NCBI RefSeq assembly: GCF_032337115.1
Contig: NZ_JAVXZY010000001.1
Span: 248,001-312,000 of the forward strand
DNA length: 64,000 nt
Reading direction: 5' to 3'
Origin: Roseateles_C aquae
GTDB taxonomy: Bacteria; Pseudomonadota; Gammaproteobacteria; Burkholderiales; Burkholderiaceae_C
The notes beneath the pieces are model-generated. The model was not told the origin of the DNA and ran no database searches. It was given only the letters and a program-made list of their open reading frames with translations. Position 1 is the stretch's first letter. Every line of letters starts with the position of its first letter. Made by a program: the position numbers and the translations under genes. Shown here piece by piece: positions 9,534 to 18,662 of the stretch.

Positions 9534-10862
9534 ATGAGCGAAGACACAAAGACCGCGGGCCCGGCCATGGATGCCTATTGGATGCCGTTCACCGCGAACC
9601 GGCAGTTCAAGAAATCGCCCCGGCTGCTGACCCGCGCCGACGGCATGTATTTCGTCGACGACAAGGGCCGCCAGGTGCTCGACGGCATCGCCGGCCTGTG
9701 GTGCGTCAACGCCGGCCACAACCGGCCGCGCATCGTCTCGGCGATCCAGCAGCAGGCGGCCGAACTCGATTTCGCCCCGCCCTTCCAGATGGGCCATCCC
9801 AAGGCCTTTGAGCTGGCCGAGCGTCTGGCCGCGCTGACCCCAGCCGGCCTGAACAAGGTGTTTTTCACCAACTCCGGCTCCGAATCGGTGGACACGGCGC
9901 TGAAGATGGCCATCGCCTACCACCGTGTCCGCGGCGAGGGCGCGCGCACCCGTTTGATCGGCCGCGAGCGCGGCTATCACGGCGTGAATTTCGGTGGCAT
10001 CTCGGTCGGTGGCATGGTCGCCAACCGCAAGATGTTCGGCACCATGCTGGGCGGCGTCGACCACATCCGCCACACCCACGATCCGGTGCGCAACAGCTAC
10101 TCGGTCGGCCAGCCGGCCCATGGCGCCGAGTTTGCCGACGATCTGGAGCGCCTGGTCGCGCTGCACGATGCGTCGACGATTGCCGCCGTCATCGTCGAGC
10201 CGGTGGCTGGCTCAACCGGTGTGCTGATCCCGCCGCAAGGCTATCTGCAGCGCCTGCGCGAGATCTGCGACAAGCACGGCATCCTGCTGATCTTCGACGA
10301 GGTCATCACCGGTTTCGGCCGCACCGGCCATCCCTTTGCGGCCCAGACCTTTGGCGTCACGCCTGATCTGATGACCGTCGCCAAGGGCCTGACCAATGGC
10401 TGCGTGCCCATGGGCGCGGTGTTCGCCAAGCAGCAGATCCACGACACCTTCATGAACGGGCCCGAGCACCTGATCGAGTTCTTCCATGGCTACACCTACT
10501 CGGCCCATCCGCTGGCCTGCGCCGCTGCGCTGGGCACACTGGACACTTATGCCGAGGAAGGCCTGCTGACGCGCGCCGGCGAGATGCAGGCCTACTTCGC
10601 CGAATGCCTGCACAGCCTGAAGGGTGAGCCGCATGTGATCGATGTGCGCAATATCGGCCTGGTCGGCGGCGTCGAGCTCTCGCCGCTGCCGGGCGAGCCG
10701 GCCAAGCGGGCCTTCTCGATTTTCCTGGACTGCTGGGAGCAAGGCCTGTTGATCCGCACCACCGGCGACACCATTGCGCTGAGCCCGCCACTGATCATCG
10801 AACGCAGCCATATCGATCGCATCATCGACACGCTGCGCGCCGCGCTGCGCCGGGCCGCCTGA
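9534..10862 (+). CDS. omega-amino acid:pyruvate aminotransferase (class III)
   Basis: A 442-residue PLP-dependent class III aminotransferase. Visible marks are the FTNSGSESVDTALK phosphate-binding region, the PLP-contacting aspartate in LIFDEVITGFGRTG, and the Schiff-base lysine Lys284 in TVAKGLTNG. Overall it most resembles beta-alanine:pyruvate (BauA-type) transaminases. Two bases separate it from a gamma-glutamyl hydrolase-like gene and then an exporter, so the operon may serve beta-alanine, GABA or polyamine breakdown. The substrate is inferred. The divergent Lrp gene is the likely regulator. A GAGGAG ribosome site precedes the ATG. Confidence 0.93.
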   Translation: MSEDTKTAGPAMDAYWMPFTANRQFKKSPRLLTRADGMYFVDDKGRQVLDGIAGLWCVNAGHNRPRIVSAIQQQAAELDFAPPFQMGHPKAFELAERLAALTPAGLNKVFFTNSGSESVDTALKMAIAYHRVRGEGARTRLIGRERGYHGVNFGGISVGGMVANRKMFGTMLGGVDHIRHTHDPVRNSYSVGQPAHGAEFADDLERLVALHDASTIAAVIVEPVAGSTGVLIPPQGYLQRLREICDKHGILLIFDEVITGFGRTGHPFAAQTFGVTPDLMTVAKGLTNGCVPMGAVFAKQQIHDTFMNGPEHLIEFFHGYTYSAHPLACAAALGTLDTYAEEGLLTRAGEMQAYFAECLHSLKGEPHVIDVRNIGLVGGVELSPLPGEPAKRAFSIFLDCWEQGLLIRTTGDTIALSPPLIIERSHIDRIIDTLRAALRRAA

Positions 10863-10864
10863 CG

Positions 10865-11674
10865 ATGGGGGCAGCATCAGCTCCCCCGGTGGTGCTGCTG
10901 CCGGCCGACCATAGGCGGCTTGGCGAGCAGCGGGTGCAGTTGGTCGTCACCCAGTATGTCGAGGCCGTGCGACTGGCCGGCTGTCTGCCCCTGGTCGTGC
11001 CGGCAGCACGGCCCGAGGAGCTGGAGGTGTTGCTTGAGATGGCCGACGGCGTGCTGCTGACTGGCTCGCCGTCCAATGTTCACCCCAGCCATTTCGGCGA
11101 GCCCGTCCATGACGAGAGCCTGCCGCTGGACCCGGCGCGCGACGCCTGGACCCTGCCGCTGATTCGCCTGGCGCTGCAGCGCGGCGTGCCGCTCTTGGGC
11201 ATCTGCCGCGGTTTTCAGGAAGTCAATGTGGCGCTGGGTGGTTCGCTGCACCAGGCGGTGCAGGAGCAGCCGGGCCTGCAGGACCACCGCGCCAGGCCGG
11301 CGCCGGCGACCCTGGCCGAGCAGTACAGCCCGGCACACGAGATCGCCATTGCGCCTGATGGCCTGCTGGGGCAACTCCTGCCAGCTCCGCGCTTGTTGGT
11401 CAATTCGCTGCATGGTCAGGGCATCAAACGCCTGGCCGATGGTCTGCAGATCGAGGCACGGGCCGACGATGGCCTGATCGAGGCCTTCAGCGTGCCGGGC
11501 AGTGCCGGCTTTGCGCTCTGCCTGCAATGGCATCCGGAATGGCAGGCGGCTGACAACCCGGCCTCGATGCAGCTGCTCAGCGCTTTTGGCGCGGCCTGTC
11601 GCCAGCGACAGCGTGAACGTGAGCGTGAGCATCAGCGCCACGCCGCGACCCTGACCGATCGGCAAGCGCTGTGA
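10865..11674 (+). CDS. class I glutamine amidotransferase-like hydrolase (PuuD group)
   Basis: A 269-residue protein of the peptidase C26 group. The nucleophile is Cys114 in LLGICRGFQE, and the catalytic His-Glu pair is in LQWHPEWQ. Family members such as PuuD cleave gamma-glutamyl-GABA in polyamine breakdown; others act on other gamma-glutamyl amines. The position directly after an omega-aminotransferase fits this. The last 25 residues are charged (RQRQREREREHQRH) and unusual. The stop overlaps the GTG start of the exporter gene, implying coupling. Confidence 0.9.
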   Translation: MGAASAPPVVLLPADHRRLGEQRVQLVVTQYVEAVRLAGCLPLVVPAARPEELEVLLEMADGVLLTGSPSNVHPSHFGEPVHDESLPLDPARDAWTLPLIRLALQRGVPLLGICRGFQEVNVALGGSLHQAVQEQPGLQDHRARPAPATLAEQYSPAHEIAIAPDGLLGQLLPAPRLLVNSLHGQGIKRLADGLQIEARADDGLIEAFSVPGSAGFALCLQWHPEWQAADNPASMQLLSAFGAACRQRQREREREHQRHAATLTDRQAL

Positions 11675-12597
11675 GGGCCGGCCTGCCCTGGCTGGCCTAT
11701 GGCTGCCTGGCGCTGTCGACCAGCCTGGTCGGCAGCTATGTGGGTCTGAGCAAGCTGCTGCTGCTCAGCTTCCCTGTCTTTTTGCTGGCCTGGCTGCGCT
11801 TCGGCCTGGCGGCGGTGCTGATGCTGGGCTGGCTGCGCCGTCGCGCGGATGAGCCGCCATTGGACGGGCGCACGCGTGGCCTGCTGTTTCTTGAATCGCT
11901 GCTCGGCAATTTTCTGTTTTCGATCTGCCTGCTCTACGGCCTGCGGCAGAGCAGCGCCGTCGTCGCCGCCATCGTGATGGCCGGCATCCCGGCCGCCGTG
12001 GCCTTGCTGAGTCGCATCTTTCTGGACGAGCAACTGCGGCCGCGCAGCCTCGCCGGTATTGCCCTGAGCGTGGCCGGCATTGCCTGGATCGGCCTCGCAC
12101 GCGTCGACGCCGGCGCTGGCGCCGCACTGGCGCAGCCGCCAAGCAGCGGACTGGGCGTGCTGCTCTTGCTGGCTGCGGTGTTTTGCGAAGCCTGCTACGT
12201 CGTCATCGGCAAGCGCCTGACGCAAGACCTGCCCCCACGCCGCATCAGCGCGCTGATCAATCTCTGGGGCCTGCTGCTGGTCACGCCACTGGGCCTGAGG
12301 CAGGCGCTGGACTTTGATTTCGCTGCTGTCAGCACGAGCGCCTGGCTCTTGCTGCTCTTTTACGCGGCCGCTGCCAGCATGATCACCGTCTGGCTGTGGA
12401 TGGCCGGGCTGCGCCGGGTGCCGGCCGCCCAGGCCGGTGTGTTCATGGTCTTTCTGCCGATGGCGACCACGGCCGTGGGCGTGCTGGTGCTGGGCGAGTC
12501 CTTGAGCGCGGGACTGCTACCCGCCATGCTGCTGGCCCTGGCCGGCGTGCTGCTGGCCACCTGGCCCGAAGCCCAACCGCAGCCGCGTTTGCCCTGA
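11671..12597 (+). CDS. EamA-family transporter
   Basis: A 308-residue membrane protein with about ten helices and two EamA repeats. It starts with GTG overlapping the stop of the amidotransferase-like gene (GTGA). As the third gene of the aminotransferase operon it may export a pathway product or an excess amino acid; the sequence does not show the substrate. It has no sequence feature unlike its family. Confidence 0.9.
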   Translation: MRAGLPWLAYGCLALSTSLVGSYVGLSKLLLLSFPVFLLAWLRFGLAAVLMLGWLRRRADEPPLDGRTRGLLFLESLLGNFLFSICLLYGLRQSSAVVAAIVMAGIPAAVALLSRIFLDEQLRPRSLAGIALSVAGIAWIGLARVDAGAGAALAQPPSSGLGVLLLLAAVFCEACYVVIGKRLTQDLPPRRISALINLWGLLLVTPLGLRQALDFDFAAVSTSAWLLLLFYAAAASMITVWLWMAGLRRVPAAQAGVFMVFLPMATTAVGVLVLGESLSAGLLPAMLLALAGVLLATWPEAQPQPRLP

Positions 12598-12683
12598 CGT
12601 AGTTTTCCTACGCTTGCACTAATATCCGGCCTCAAGGCCTTGTGCAGCCGCGCACAACAGGCAGCAGACCTGAGAAGTATCTG

Positions 12684-13613
12684 ATGTTGTCCCTTCCCCA
12701 GCAGCGCGCTGCGCACATTGACACCCTGACCGGCACCCTGACCGATGCCGCCAATGAGTTTCAGCACTGGCATGACTGGGTCTGCCAGTTCGCCCGGCTG
12801 ATGCAAGTCAGCGATGCCGAGCCCCCGCTGCCTCAGGCCAAGAGCCAGGCCCCGGGCGGCCACTGCATGATTTTTTCTCCGCACCCCGACGACGAATGCA
12901 TCGTCGGCGCCCTGCCGCTGCGCCTGCGTCAGGAGGGGCAATGGCGGGTCAGCAATATCGCCGTCACCTTGGGCAGCCGGCTTGATCGCCGTGCCGGCCG
13001 CTGGAGCGAATTGCAGCAGGCCTGCGAACTGCTGGGCTTTGACACCCGCAAACTGGGTGACGATGGCCTGGAGCAGGTCAAGCCCGAGACACAAGACCTG
13101 GCGCCCACGCTGTGGCGCTCGCATGTCGAGCGGGTTGCGCAGTTGATCGCCGACGAGCGCCCGGAGCTGATCCTGCTGCCCCATGCCGGCGATGGCATCG
13201 CCACCCATATGGGCGTGCACCACCTGGTCACCCAGGCGCTGGCACGCAGCAGCCATCGCTGCGTGCTCGGCCAGACGGAGTACTGGGCCACCCAATCCAG
13301 CCCGAACTGCATGATAGAAACCAGCTGCGCCGATACCGCCCGGCTGGTGCAGGCCCTGGCCCAACACCGCGGCGAGGTCGAGCGCAACCCCTACCACCTG
13401 CGCCTGCCGGCCTGGATGGCCGACAACGTGCGCCGCGGCGGCGAAATGATCGGCGGGGCCGGCTCAGCACCGCCCGATTTCGGCTTTGCCACGCTGTACC
13501 AGCTCAGCCTCTGGGGCGGCGGCGCCTGGCGCCAGGATCTCAGCCCCAGGCTCTGCCCGGCCAAGGAACGCTTGAACGGCAACTGGTTGCGCGCCACGGC
13601 GGTGGCACGCTGA
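12684..13613 (+). CDS. PIG-L/LmbE-family deacetylase
   Basis: A 309-residue protein whose zinc-binding signature is FSPHPDDECIVGALP (residues ~65-80), with a further His motif in HMGVHH. Known members remove acetyl groups from N-acetylglucosaminyl lipids, mycothiol precursors or polysaccharides. The N-terminal 50 residues, with a Trp-rich stretch, are an extra. I chose the ATG at 12684 because AGAAG lies just upstream; an in-frame GTG at 12642 lacks a site. It stands alone; the substrate is unknown. Confidence 0.88.
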   Translation: MLSLPQQRAAHIDTLTGTLTDAANEFQHWHDWVCQFARLMQVSDAEPPLPQAKSQAPGGHCMIFSPHPDDECIVGALPLRLRQEGQWRVSNIAVTLGSRLDRRAGRWSELQQACELLGFDTRKLGDDGLEQVKPETQDLAPTLWRSHVERVAQLIADERPELILLPHAGDGIATHMGVHHLVTQALARSSHRCVLGQTEYWATQSSPNCMIETSCADTARLVQALAQHRGEVERNPYHLRLPAWMADNVRRGGEMIGGAGSAPPDFGFATLYQLSLWGGGAWRQDLSPRLCPAKERLNGNWLRATAVAR

Positions 13614-13706
13614 GCCGATACAGCCGAGCCGCCTCCGCGGCTTCGCTCGATGCAGCGGCAAGACCTGGCCTGGGCAAGTGAATGCTGCATCGGCTAGAGT
13701 CCCGCC

Positions 13707-14378
13707 ATGAAGATCGATTTTGTTTCCGACGTGTCCTGCCCCTGGTGCGTCATTGGCCTGAAGTCGCTGGAAAAGGCGATTGATCGCCTCGGCCCCGAGT
13801 TCAGCTACACGCTGCAATTCCAGCCCTTCGAGCTGAACCCGCGCATGGCCGACGAAGGTCAGGATCTCGAGGAGCATCTGCAGCAGAAATACGGCAGCAC
13901 GCCTGCGCAGGGCGCCGCGGTGCGCGAGGCGATTCGAAAGCGCGGTGCCGAGCTCGGCTTCACCTTCGACCTGCAGGCGCGCAGCCGCATCTACAACACC
14001 TTCGACTGCCACCGCCTGCTGCACTGGGCGGGAACCCAAAGCGCCAGCGCTCAGCACGACCTGAAGCTGGCCCTGTTCAGCGCCTATTTCAGCGAAGGCA
14101 AGAAGCCAAGCGACCATGGCCTGATGCTGGAGAAAGTGGTGGCACTGGGCCTCGATGTGGCCGAGGCGCAAGCGGTGCTGAGCAGCGATCGCTACGCCGC
14201 CGAGGTGCGCGAGCAGGAAGACTTCTATCACGCCCAGGGCATTCACTCGGTGCCCTCCATCATCATCAACGACATGCACCTGATCCAGGGCGGTCAGGAG
14301 CCCGAGGTCTTCGAGCAGTTGCTGCGCCAGGTGGCCAGCGCCAGCGACCTGCCGTCCCAGGTTCCCCGCGAGGGTTGA
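13707..14378 (+). CDS. DsbA-family oxidoreductase (FrnE-like)
   Basis: A 223-residue thioredoxin-fold protein with the CPWC active site at residues 11-14 (FVSDVSCPWCVIG), a helical insertion, and the cis-proline loop as HSVPSIIIND. No signal peptide is seen, so it should act in the cytoplasm, as FrnE-type proteins do in polyketide or stress contexts. Single gene, followed by a clear terminator. Confidence 0.94.
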   Translation: MKIDFVSDVSCPWCVIGLKSLEKAIDRLGPEFSYTLQFQPFELNPRMADEGQDLEEHLQQKYGSTPAQGAAVREAIRKRGAELGFTFDLQARSRIYNTFDCHRLLHWAGTQSASAQHDLKLALFSAYFSEGKKPSDHGLMLEKVVALGLDVAEAQAVLSSDRYAAEVREQEDFYHAQGIHSVPSIIINDMHLIQGGQEPEVFEQLLRQVASASDLPSQVPREG

Positions 14379-14413
14379 GAGACAATAGCGCCAAGCGTTT
14401 TCAGAGCAACACA

Positions 14414-14444
14414 GACGCCCGCCACCGCGGGCGTCTTCTTTTTC
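14414..14444 (+). terminator. Rho-independent terminator after the DsbA-like gene
   Basis: A perfect 9-bp stem (GACGCCCGC with GCGGGCGTC) with a CACC loop, then TTCTTTTTC. It lies 35 bases after the DsbA-like stop and just before the rdgC ribosome site, so it separates the two transcripts. Confidence 0.9.
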
Positions 14445-14462
14445 CACAGAGCAGGATTGGCC

Positions 14463-15461
14463 GTGTTCAAGAACCTGATGGTGTATCGCTGCGGCGCCGG
14501 CTGGCAGCCGACGGCAGCGCAGATTGAAGAAGCCCTGGACCAGGGCCGTTTTGTCGAATGTGGCGCCACGCAGGCGATCTCGGTCGGTTGGGTCGAGCCG
14601 CGCGGCATCAAGCATGGGCCGCTGGTCGAGGACATCGGCGGCCATTGGCTGCTCAAGCTGGCGGTCGAGCAGCGGGTGCTGCCGGGCTCGGTGGTCAAGC
14701 GTCGGGTCGACGAACTGGCCGCGCGCATCGAGCAGGAAACCGGGCGCAAGCCGGGCAAGAAGGCCAGCAAGGAGCTGAAGGAGCAGGTCACCCAGGAACT
14801 GCTGCCGCAGGCTTTCACCAAGCAGAGCAGCATCCGCATCTGGATCAATCCCCAGCAAGGCCTGCTGATGATCGACGCCAGCTCGCCGGCCCGCGCCGAC
14901 GAGGTCGTCACCCTGCTGATCAAGGCCTGCGAGGGCCTGTCCTTGCAGCTGGTGCAGACGGCAGAATCGCCGGCGGTCTGCATGGCCGCCTGGCTGATGG
15001 ACGGCGTCGCACCCGAGGGCTTCAGCATCGATCGCGAATGCGAGTTGAAGAGCGAGGACGAGATGAAGTCGGTCGTCCGCTATGCCCGCCATGCGCTGGA
15101 CATCGAGGAGGTGCGCCAGCACCTGCAATGCGGCAAGGCGCCAACCAAGCTGGCGCTGACCTGGCGTGATCGCGTGTCCTTCATGCTGACCGACACGCTG
15201 CAGATCAAGAAGATCAGCTTCCTCGATCTGGTCTTCGAGGGCCGCGACAAGGCCAGCAAGGACGAGGCCTTTGACGCCGACGCGGCCATCGCCACCATCG
15301 AGCTGGGCAAGCTGATTCCCGAGCTGATCGACGGCCTCGGCGGCGAGCACGATTTCGCCGCTGGCGGCGCCCTGCCGAGCGAGCTGCCCAGCAGCCTCGC
15401 ACTCAGCCCCGCTGCCGACAGCACGGCTGAGGCAGCCCTCGAAAAGGCGCCTTGGGACTGA
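14463..15461 (+). CDS. rdgC: recombination-associated protein RdgC
   Basis: A 332-residue protein matching RdgC throughout, with the characteristic start FKNLMVYR and the basic stretch GRKPGKKASKELKEQV. Known RdgC forms a ring dimer around duplex DNA and restrains RecA-driven recombination. I chose the GTG at 14463 because it gives the canonical MFKNLMVY start with GCAGGA six bases upstream; a TTG two codons earlier is less likely. Monocistronic; the end converges on the minus-strand redox cluster 13 bases away. Confidence 0.96.
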   Translation: MFKNLMVYRCGAGWQPTAAQIEEALDQGRFVECGATQAISVGWVEPRGIKHGPLVEDIGGHWLLKLAVEQRVLPGSVVKRRVDELAARIEQETGRKPGKKASKELKEQVTQELLPQAFTKQSSIRIWINPQQGLLMIDASSPARADEVVTLLIKACEGLSLQLVQTAESPAVCMAAWLMDGVAPEGFSIDRECELKSEDEMKSVVRYARHALDIEEVRQHLQCGKAPTKLALTWRDRVSFMLTDTLQIKKISFLDLVFEGRDKASKDEAFDADAAIATIELGKLIPELIDGLGGEHDFAAGGALPSELPSSLALSPAADSTAEAALEKAPWD

Positions 15462-15474
15462 GCCGGCTAACGCT

Positions 15475-15912
15475 TCAGATCCTCTGGCGCCGCGGCCGGT
15501 GCAGCCACCAGCCCAGCAGTGCAAACACACCGAGGCCGGCGTGCAGCCCGCCCAGGCCAGCGTGCCAGGTCTCGGGCACGAGGTAGTACAGCGCATAGGC
15601 GCTGAGCACCGCAGCGCCCAACAGCGCCGACAGCAGCAGGCCCGTCGCGCGCTGGCGCGCTCGGCGATGGCGCCGGGCCAGCCGCCAGCCGGCCGGCACA
15701 TGCTGACCGGCCAGCGCCCCCAGCACCAGCAGGGCCAGCATCGAGGCCAGGCCGTGCAGGCGCATCAGCCAGCCTTCGGCTGGCAGCGGCAGCTCGTCGT
15801 CAGCGCGACCGTAGTGCAGCAGCAGCCAGGCCAGGCCACTGAGCGTCAGCACGGCCAGGCAAAAATAGGCAGCACGCTTTTGCCAGCGCGGCAGGCGGAG
15901 CAAGGGATTCAC
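15475..15912 (-). CDS. small four-helix membrane protein, possibly b-type cytochrome-like
   Basis: A 145-residue protein with four hydrophobic segments at about 13-32, 48-66, 87-107 and 117-136. Histidines sit inside or at the ends of helices (LLHYG, RLHGLASML, GGLHAGLG), which would suit haem ligation as in small cytochrome b561-like or DUF4405 proteins; this is inference. Its start overlaps the stop of apbE (ATGA), and it is the last gene of the MauG-porin-FMN-ApbE cluster, so a quinol-to-flavin electron-transfer role is plausible. Confidence 0.75.
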   Translation of the reverse strand: MNPLLRLPRWQKRAAYFCLAVLTLSGLAWLLLHYGRADDELPLPAEGWLMRLHGLASMLALLVLGALAGQHVPAGWRLARRHRRARQRATGLLLSALLGAAVLSAYALYYLVPETWHAGLGGLHAGLGVFALLGWWLHRPRRQRI

Positions 15913-16679
15913 GTCGTTTCTCCATGCAGCCAGGCCTGTGCCTGCAGCCGCGACAAGAGCGGATGGCTGGCATCACCGCTGGCCGCCACGATCTTGCACA
16001 GCGCATCGGCCCACAGGCAGCGCGGCGCCGCCACGCTGACATGCCGGGCCGGTGATCGCTGGCCAGCAGCGGCCTGAAACAAGCGGCTGCGGCTGTGTGG
16101 CAGGTAGCAGCTGGTGGCAAAGCTGCCGTTGCAAAGCTCGGCAAATGGTCGCACGGCGCCCTGCTCTTCATCGCGCAGCTGCAGCGCCACGGGCCGCGGG
16201 CCGGACACCCGCAGATCACCGCCGGCATTCACAGCCACCCAAGCCGCTCCACAGCGACGCAGCGCCGCCACCGCCCGATCAACGGCGTAGCCCTTGGCCA
16301 GGCCACCCAGGTCCAGCGCCACCTCGCTGGCCAGCTTGTGCAGACGCCCGCCTTGCAAACGCCAGCCCTGTGGCGCGCTGCCCTGGCTGATGTCGAACAG
16401 CCCCTCGCTCTGCGCTTGCAGCCAGGCGGCCGCGGCGAACACCCGCTGGCTGAGCGGCTGCAAGGCCAGCGATTCGCCAGTGGCGAGGGCGTGAAAGCGA
16501 CTCAGCTCGCTGTCCGGCTCGAAGCGTGACAAGGCACCTTGCACCTGGCCAATGGCCGCAAAGGCTGCCTCAAAGCAGGCCGGCGAGACCTCGGCCGGCA
16601 AGCTGATCTCGACCAGGGTGCCGAGCAGCGGGCGGGCCCGCCTTTGCACATCCGCGCCCTGATCGTGCAGCTCGCTCAT
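15909..16679 (-). CDS. apbE: FAD:protein FMN transferase (ApbE family)
   Basis: A 256-residue protein beginning RARPLLGTLVEI and carrying the family motifs DLGGLAKGYAVDRA and NAGGDLRV. ApbE uses FAD to attach FMN to a threonine or serine of target proteins. The gene directly upstream (10 bases) encodes an FMN-binding protein with a matching target motif, so enzyme and substrate are paired. Oddly, I see no signal peptide or lipobox, and the protein is somewhat short; many ApbE proteins that serve exported flavoproteins are periplasmic. Confidence 0.92.
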   Translation of the reverse strand: MSELHDQGADVQRRARPLLGTLVEISLPAEVSPACFEAAFAAIGQVQGALSRFEPDSELSRFHALATGESLALQPLSQRVFAAAAWLQAQSEGLFDISQGSAPQGWRLQGGRLHKLASEVALDLGGLAKGYAVDRAVAALRRCGAAWVAVNAGGDLRVSGPRPVALQLRDEEQGAVRPFAELCNGSFATSCYLPHSRSRLFQAAAGQRSPARHVSVAAPRCLWADALCKIVAASGDASHPLLSRLQAQAWLHGETT

Positions 16680-16689
16680 GCCGCTTCAC

Positions 16690-17247
16690 TCATGCCAGCA
16701 CAGCGCTGCGCCGGGCCAGCTCAATCACCTGCACGATGCGCTTCACGCCCTCGGTGACATGGCCGCAGCTGAGCGTCGCGCCGGAGATGTTGGCGATGTC
16801 ATCGCCGAGCTTGATCGGTGCGGCGGCTGTCTTGCCGACGAACTGCTTGCGCCAGGCCGGCAGCCGGATTTCGCTGCCGTGGCTCTCGCGGTAGGCCAGG
16901 ATTTCGACGCCCTTGAGCACCCCATCGGCGCCCACGCCGACCGCATAGCTGATCAGCTCGAACTTGCCGATCACCTCGTCGGCCACCAGCACGCCGAGCA
17001 GTTCCTTGCCGCGCCAGGCCAGTCGCAGCGTCCAGCGTGCGCTGCGCGGCTTGACGCCACTGGCGGCGAGCTTTTGCAGCTGCTCGGCATCCAGCTGCCA
17101 GTAGCGCTGCTCGAAGCGATCGGCCTCGGCAAACAGCAGCTTGCCGGCCTGCTCCACCGTCAGGTAATTGACGGCAAAGGCCGAGGCCGGCGCCAACGCC
17201 GCGCCGACCAGGGCCGGTGCCGCGAGCAGCACGCTCATCCGCGCCAT
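16690..17247 (-). CDS. exported FMN-binding protein
   Basis: A 185-residue protein with a likely signal peptide (MARMSVLLAAPALVGAALA, then a probable cut after ASAFA). Near the C-terminus, DIANISGATLS matches the acceptor motif for covalent FMN attachment by ApbE (Ser-Gly-Ala-Thr, FMN on the Thr). Related domains occur in NqrC, RnfG and extracytoplasmic reductases. Its ATG overlaps the stop of the porin gene by one base, so the two are coupled. Likely a periplasmic electron carrier; the redox partner is inferred from neighbours. Confidence 0.88.
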   Translation of the reverse strand: MARMSVLLAAPALVGAALAPASAFAVNYLTVEQAGKLLFAEADRFEQRYWQLDAEQLQKLAASGVKPRSARWTLRLAWRGKELLGVLVADEVIGKFELISYAVGVGADGVLKGVEILAYRESHGSEIRLPAWRKQFVGKTAAAPIKLGDDIANISGATLSCGHVTEGVKRIVQVIELARRSAVLA

Positions 17248-18572
17248 CAGAAGCTCCAGCCCAGGCCGAGGTTGAAGCGGTCCAGATCACTGTTCTCGCG
17301 GAAGCGCTGCCAATCCGCCTTGAAGACCACGCCCGGCGTCAGCTGGAAGTTGGCGCCCAGGGTGATGACGCGCTCGGCAGGCGCCACCGCCGGGGTCAGG
17401 CCTTGCCCCAGATCGGCATAGCGGCTGGCCGTGTTGAACTGCTCCCAGCGCACAAACGGCGTCAGCGCATAGCTGCCCTGCTCCCACAGCTTGTAGCCGG
17501 CCTGCGCATACCAGCCTTCGAAGCGCGAGGGGATCAGCGTGACACCACCGACAAGCGGCAGGTTCAGCTGCGCCGTCTTGCTGATGCTGCCGCGTGTGTA
17601 GACACCGGACAGATCCCAGGCGCCGGGCGTCCAGCGGGCGTGCACGTCCCACAGCGTGATGCGCGAATCAACAGCCGTTTGCTTGTGCGTCGCCTGGCCG
17701 CTGAACAACGAGGCGCCCAGCAGCAGGCCCGGCACGCCACGCCAGTTGGCAGCGCCGAACAGCGCCAGATCGCGCGAGCGGGCCTGGGCCATTTCCTGGT
17801 GGATGGCACCCAGCGGCGACTCGCGGCCTTCGCTGCTACCGGCGTCCCATTTGTTCAGATCGAAGCTCGTCGAGATGCCGCCCTGCAGCGTCAGGCCGTT
17901 GTCCAGCGTGGCCACCAGCTGCAGCCCGCCTTCGCGCCAGGTGCTGGGGATGATGGCCGTCTCAACAAAATTGCGCTCGACGCCCAGATAGGCCGAGGGT
18001 TCGTGGTTCTCGTTCAAGAGGCCCATGGGCATCAGGAACAAGCCGCCATGCAGCGCCAGGCTGGGGCTCAGCTGGTGCTCGATATAGGCCTGTTCGATGG
18101 CGACTTCGCCGGCATCGTCGGCAGAAGCGACTGCATGCTCGACCTCGATCTCGGCCACCACCTTGGTCTTCTCGTCAAAGCGGTGCTGATAGCCCAGCAC
18201 CAGGCGGCGCAGATCGGCGCTGGCGTCCTTGCTCGACTTGCTCGGGCGGTTGTAGTTCAGCTCGGCATAACCACTCAAGACAGTGGCCGGCTGGGCGGGC
18301 GGCAGCTCGGCGCTGCTCAGGGTCGCCGGCGGCGGCTGGACCGCTGCGGTGGCCACTTTGGCCTGCGCCGCTTGTGCAGCCTGGGCCTGCTGCAGCTGCC
18401 CCAGCTCGGCGCGCACCTTGTTCAGCTCGGTGGCCAGCTGGTCGAGCCGACGCATCAGCTCCTGTTCGGTGGCGCTTTGCGCCTGACTGCTCGCGGCTCC
18501 CAGGCTGAGCGCCAGGGCCAGGCTCAGGCGGGTCAGGGACAAGCGCGGAGAGGAGGTGTTCTTTGCAGACAT
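17247..18572 (-). CDS. outer-membrane porin-like beta-barrel protein
   Basis: A 441-residue protein with a signal peptide (LALALSLGAASSQAQ), a short helical or coiled-coil region with Gln/Ala repeats at about 40-80, and a long barrel-like part rich in alternating aromatic and polar residues ending in GWSF, the terminal Phe expected of outer-membrane barrels. It most resembles porins with an N-terminal coiled coil. It sits between a MauG-like cytochrome and an FMN protein, so it may admit the substrate (for example an iron complex or anion) that these act on. Specificity unknown. Confidence 0.82.
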   Translation of the reverse strand: MSAKNTSSPRLSLTRLSLALALSLGAASSQAQSATEQELMRRLDQLATELNKVRAELGQLQQAQAAQAAQAKVATAAVQPPPATLSSAELPPAQPATVLSGYAELNYNRPSKSSKDASADLRRLVLGYQHRFDEKTKVVAEIEVEHAVASADDAGEVAIEQAYIEHQLSPSLALHGGLFLMPMGLLNENHEPSAYLGVERNFVETAIIPSTWREGGLQLVATLDNGLTLQGGISTSFDLNKWDAGSSEGRESPLGAIHQEMAQARSRDLALFGAANWRGVPGLLLGASLFSGQATHKQTAVDSRITLWDVHARWTPGAWDLSGVYTRGSISKTAQLNLPLVGGVTLIPSRFEGWYAQAGYKLWEQGSYALTPFVRWEQFNTASRYADLGQGLTPAVAPAERVITLGANFQLTPGVVFKADWQRFRENSDLDRFNLGLGWSF

Positions 18573-18662
18573 AATCGATGGAATGATTTGAAGCTTGAAG
18601 AGGCTGATGAGCGGCGTCGTGCCGGCCGTGCCAATGAAGAGGAAGGCTGCGATGCGGGCGCC

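Noticed and set aside
9363..10166. Long N-terminal extension of the Lrp frame
   Set aside because: Runs antisense through the aminotransferase gene; the conserved Lrp start is at 9362.
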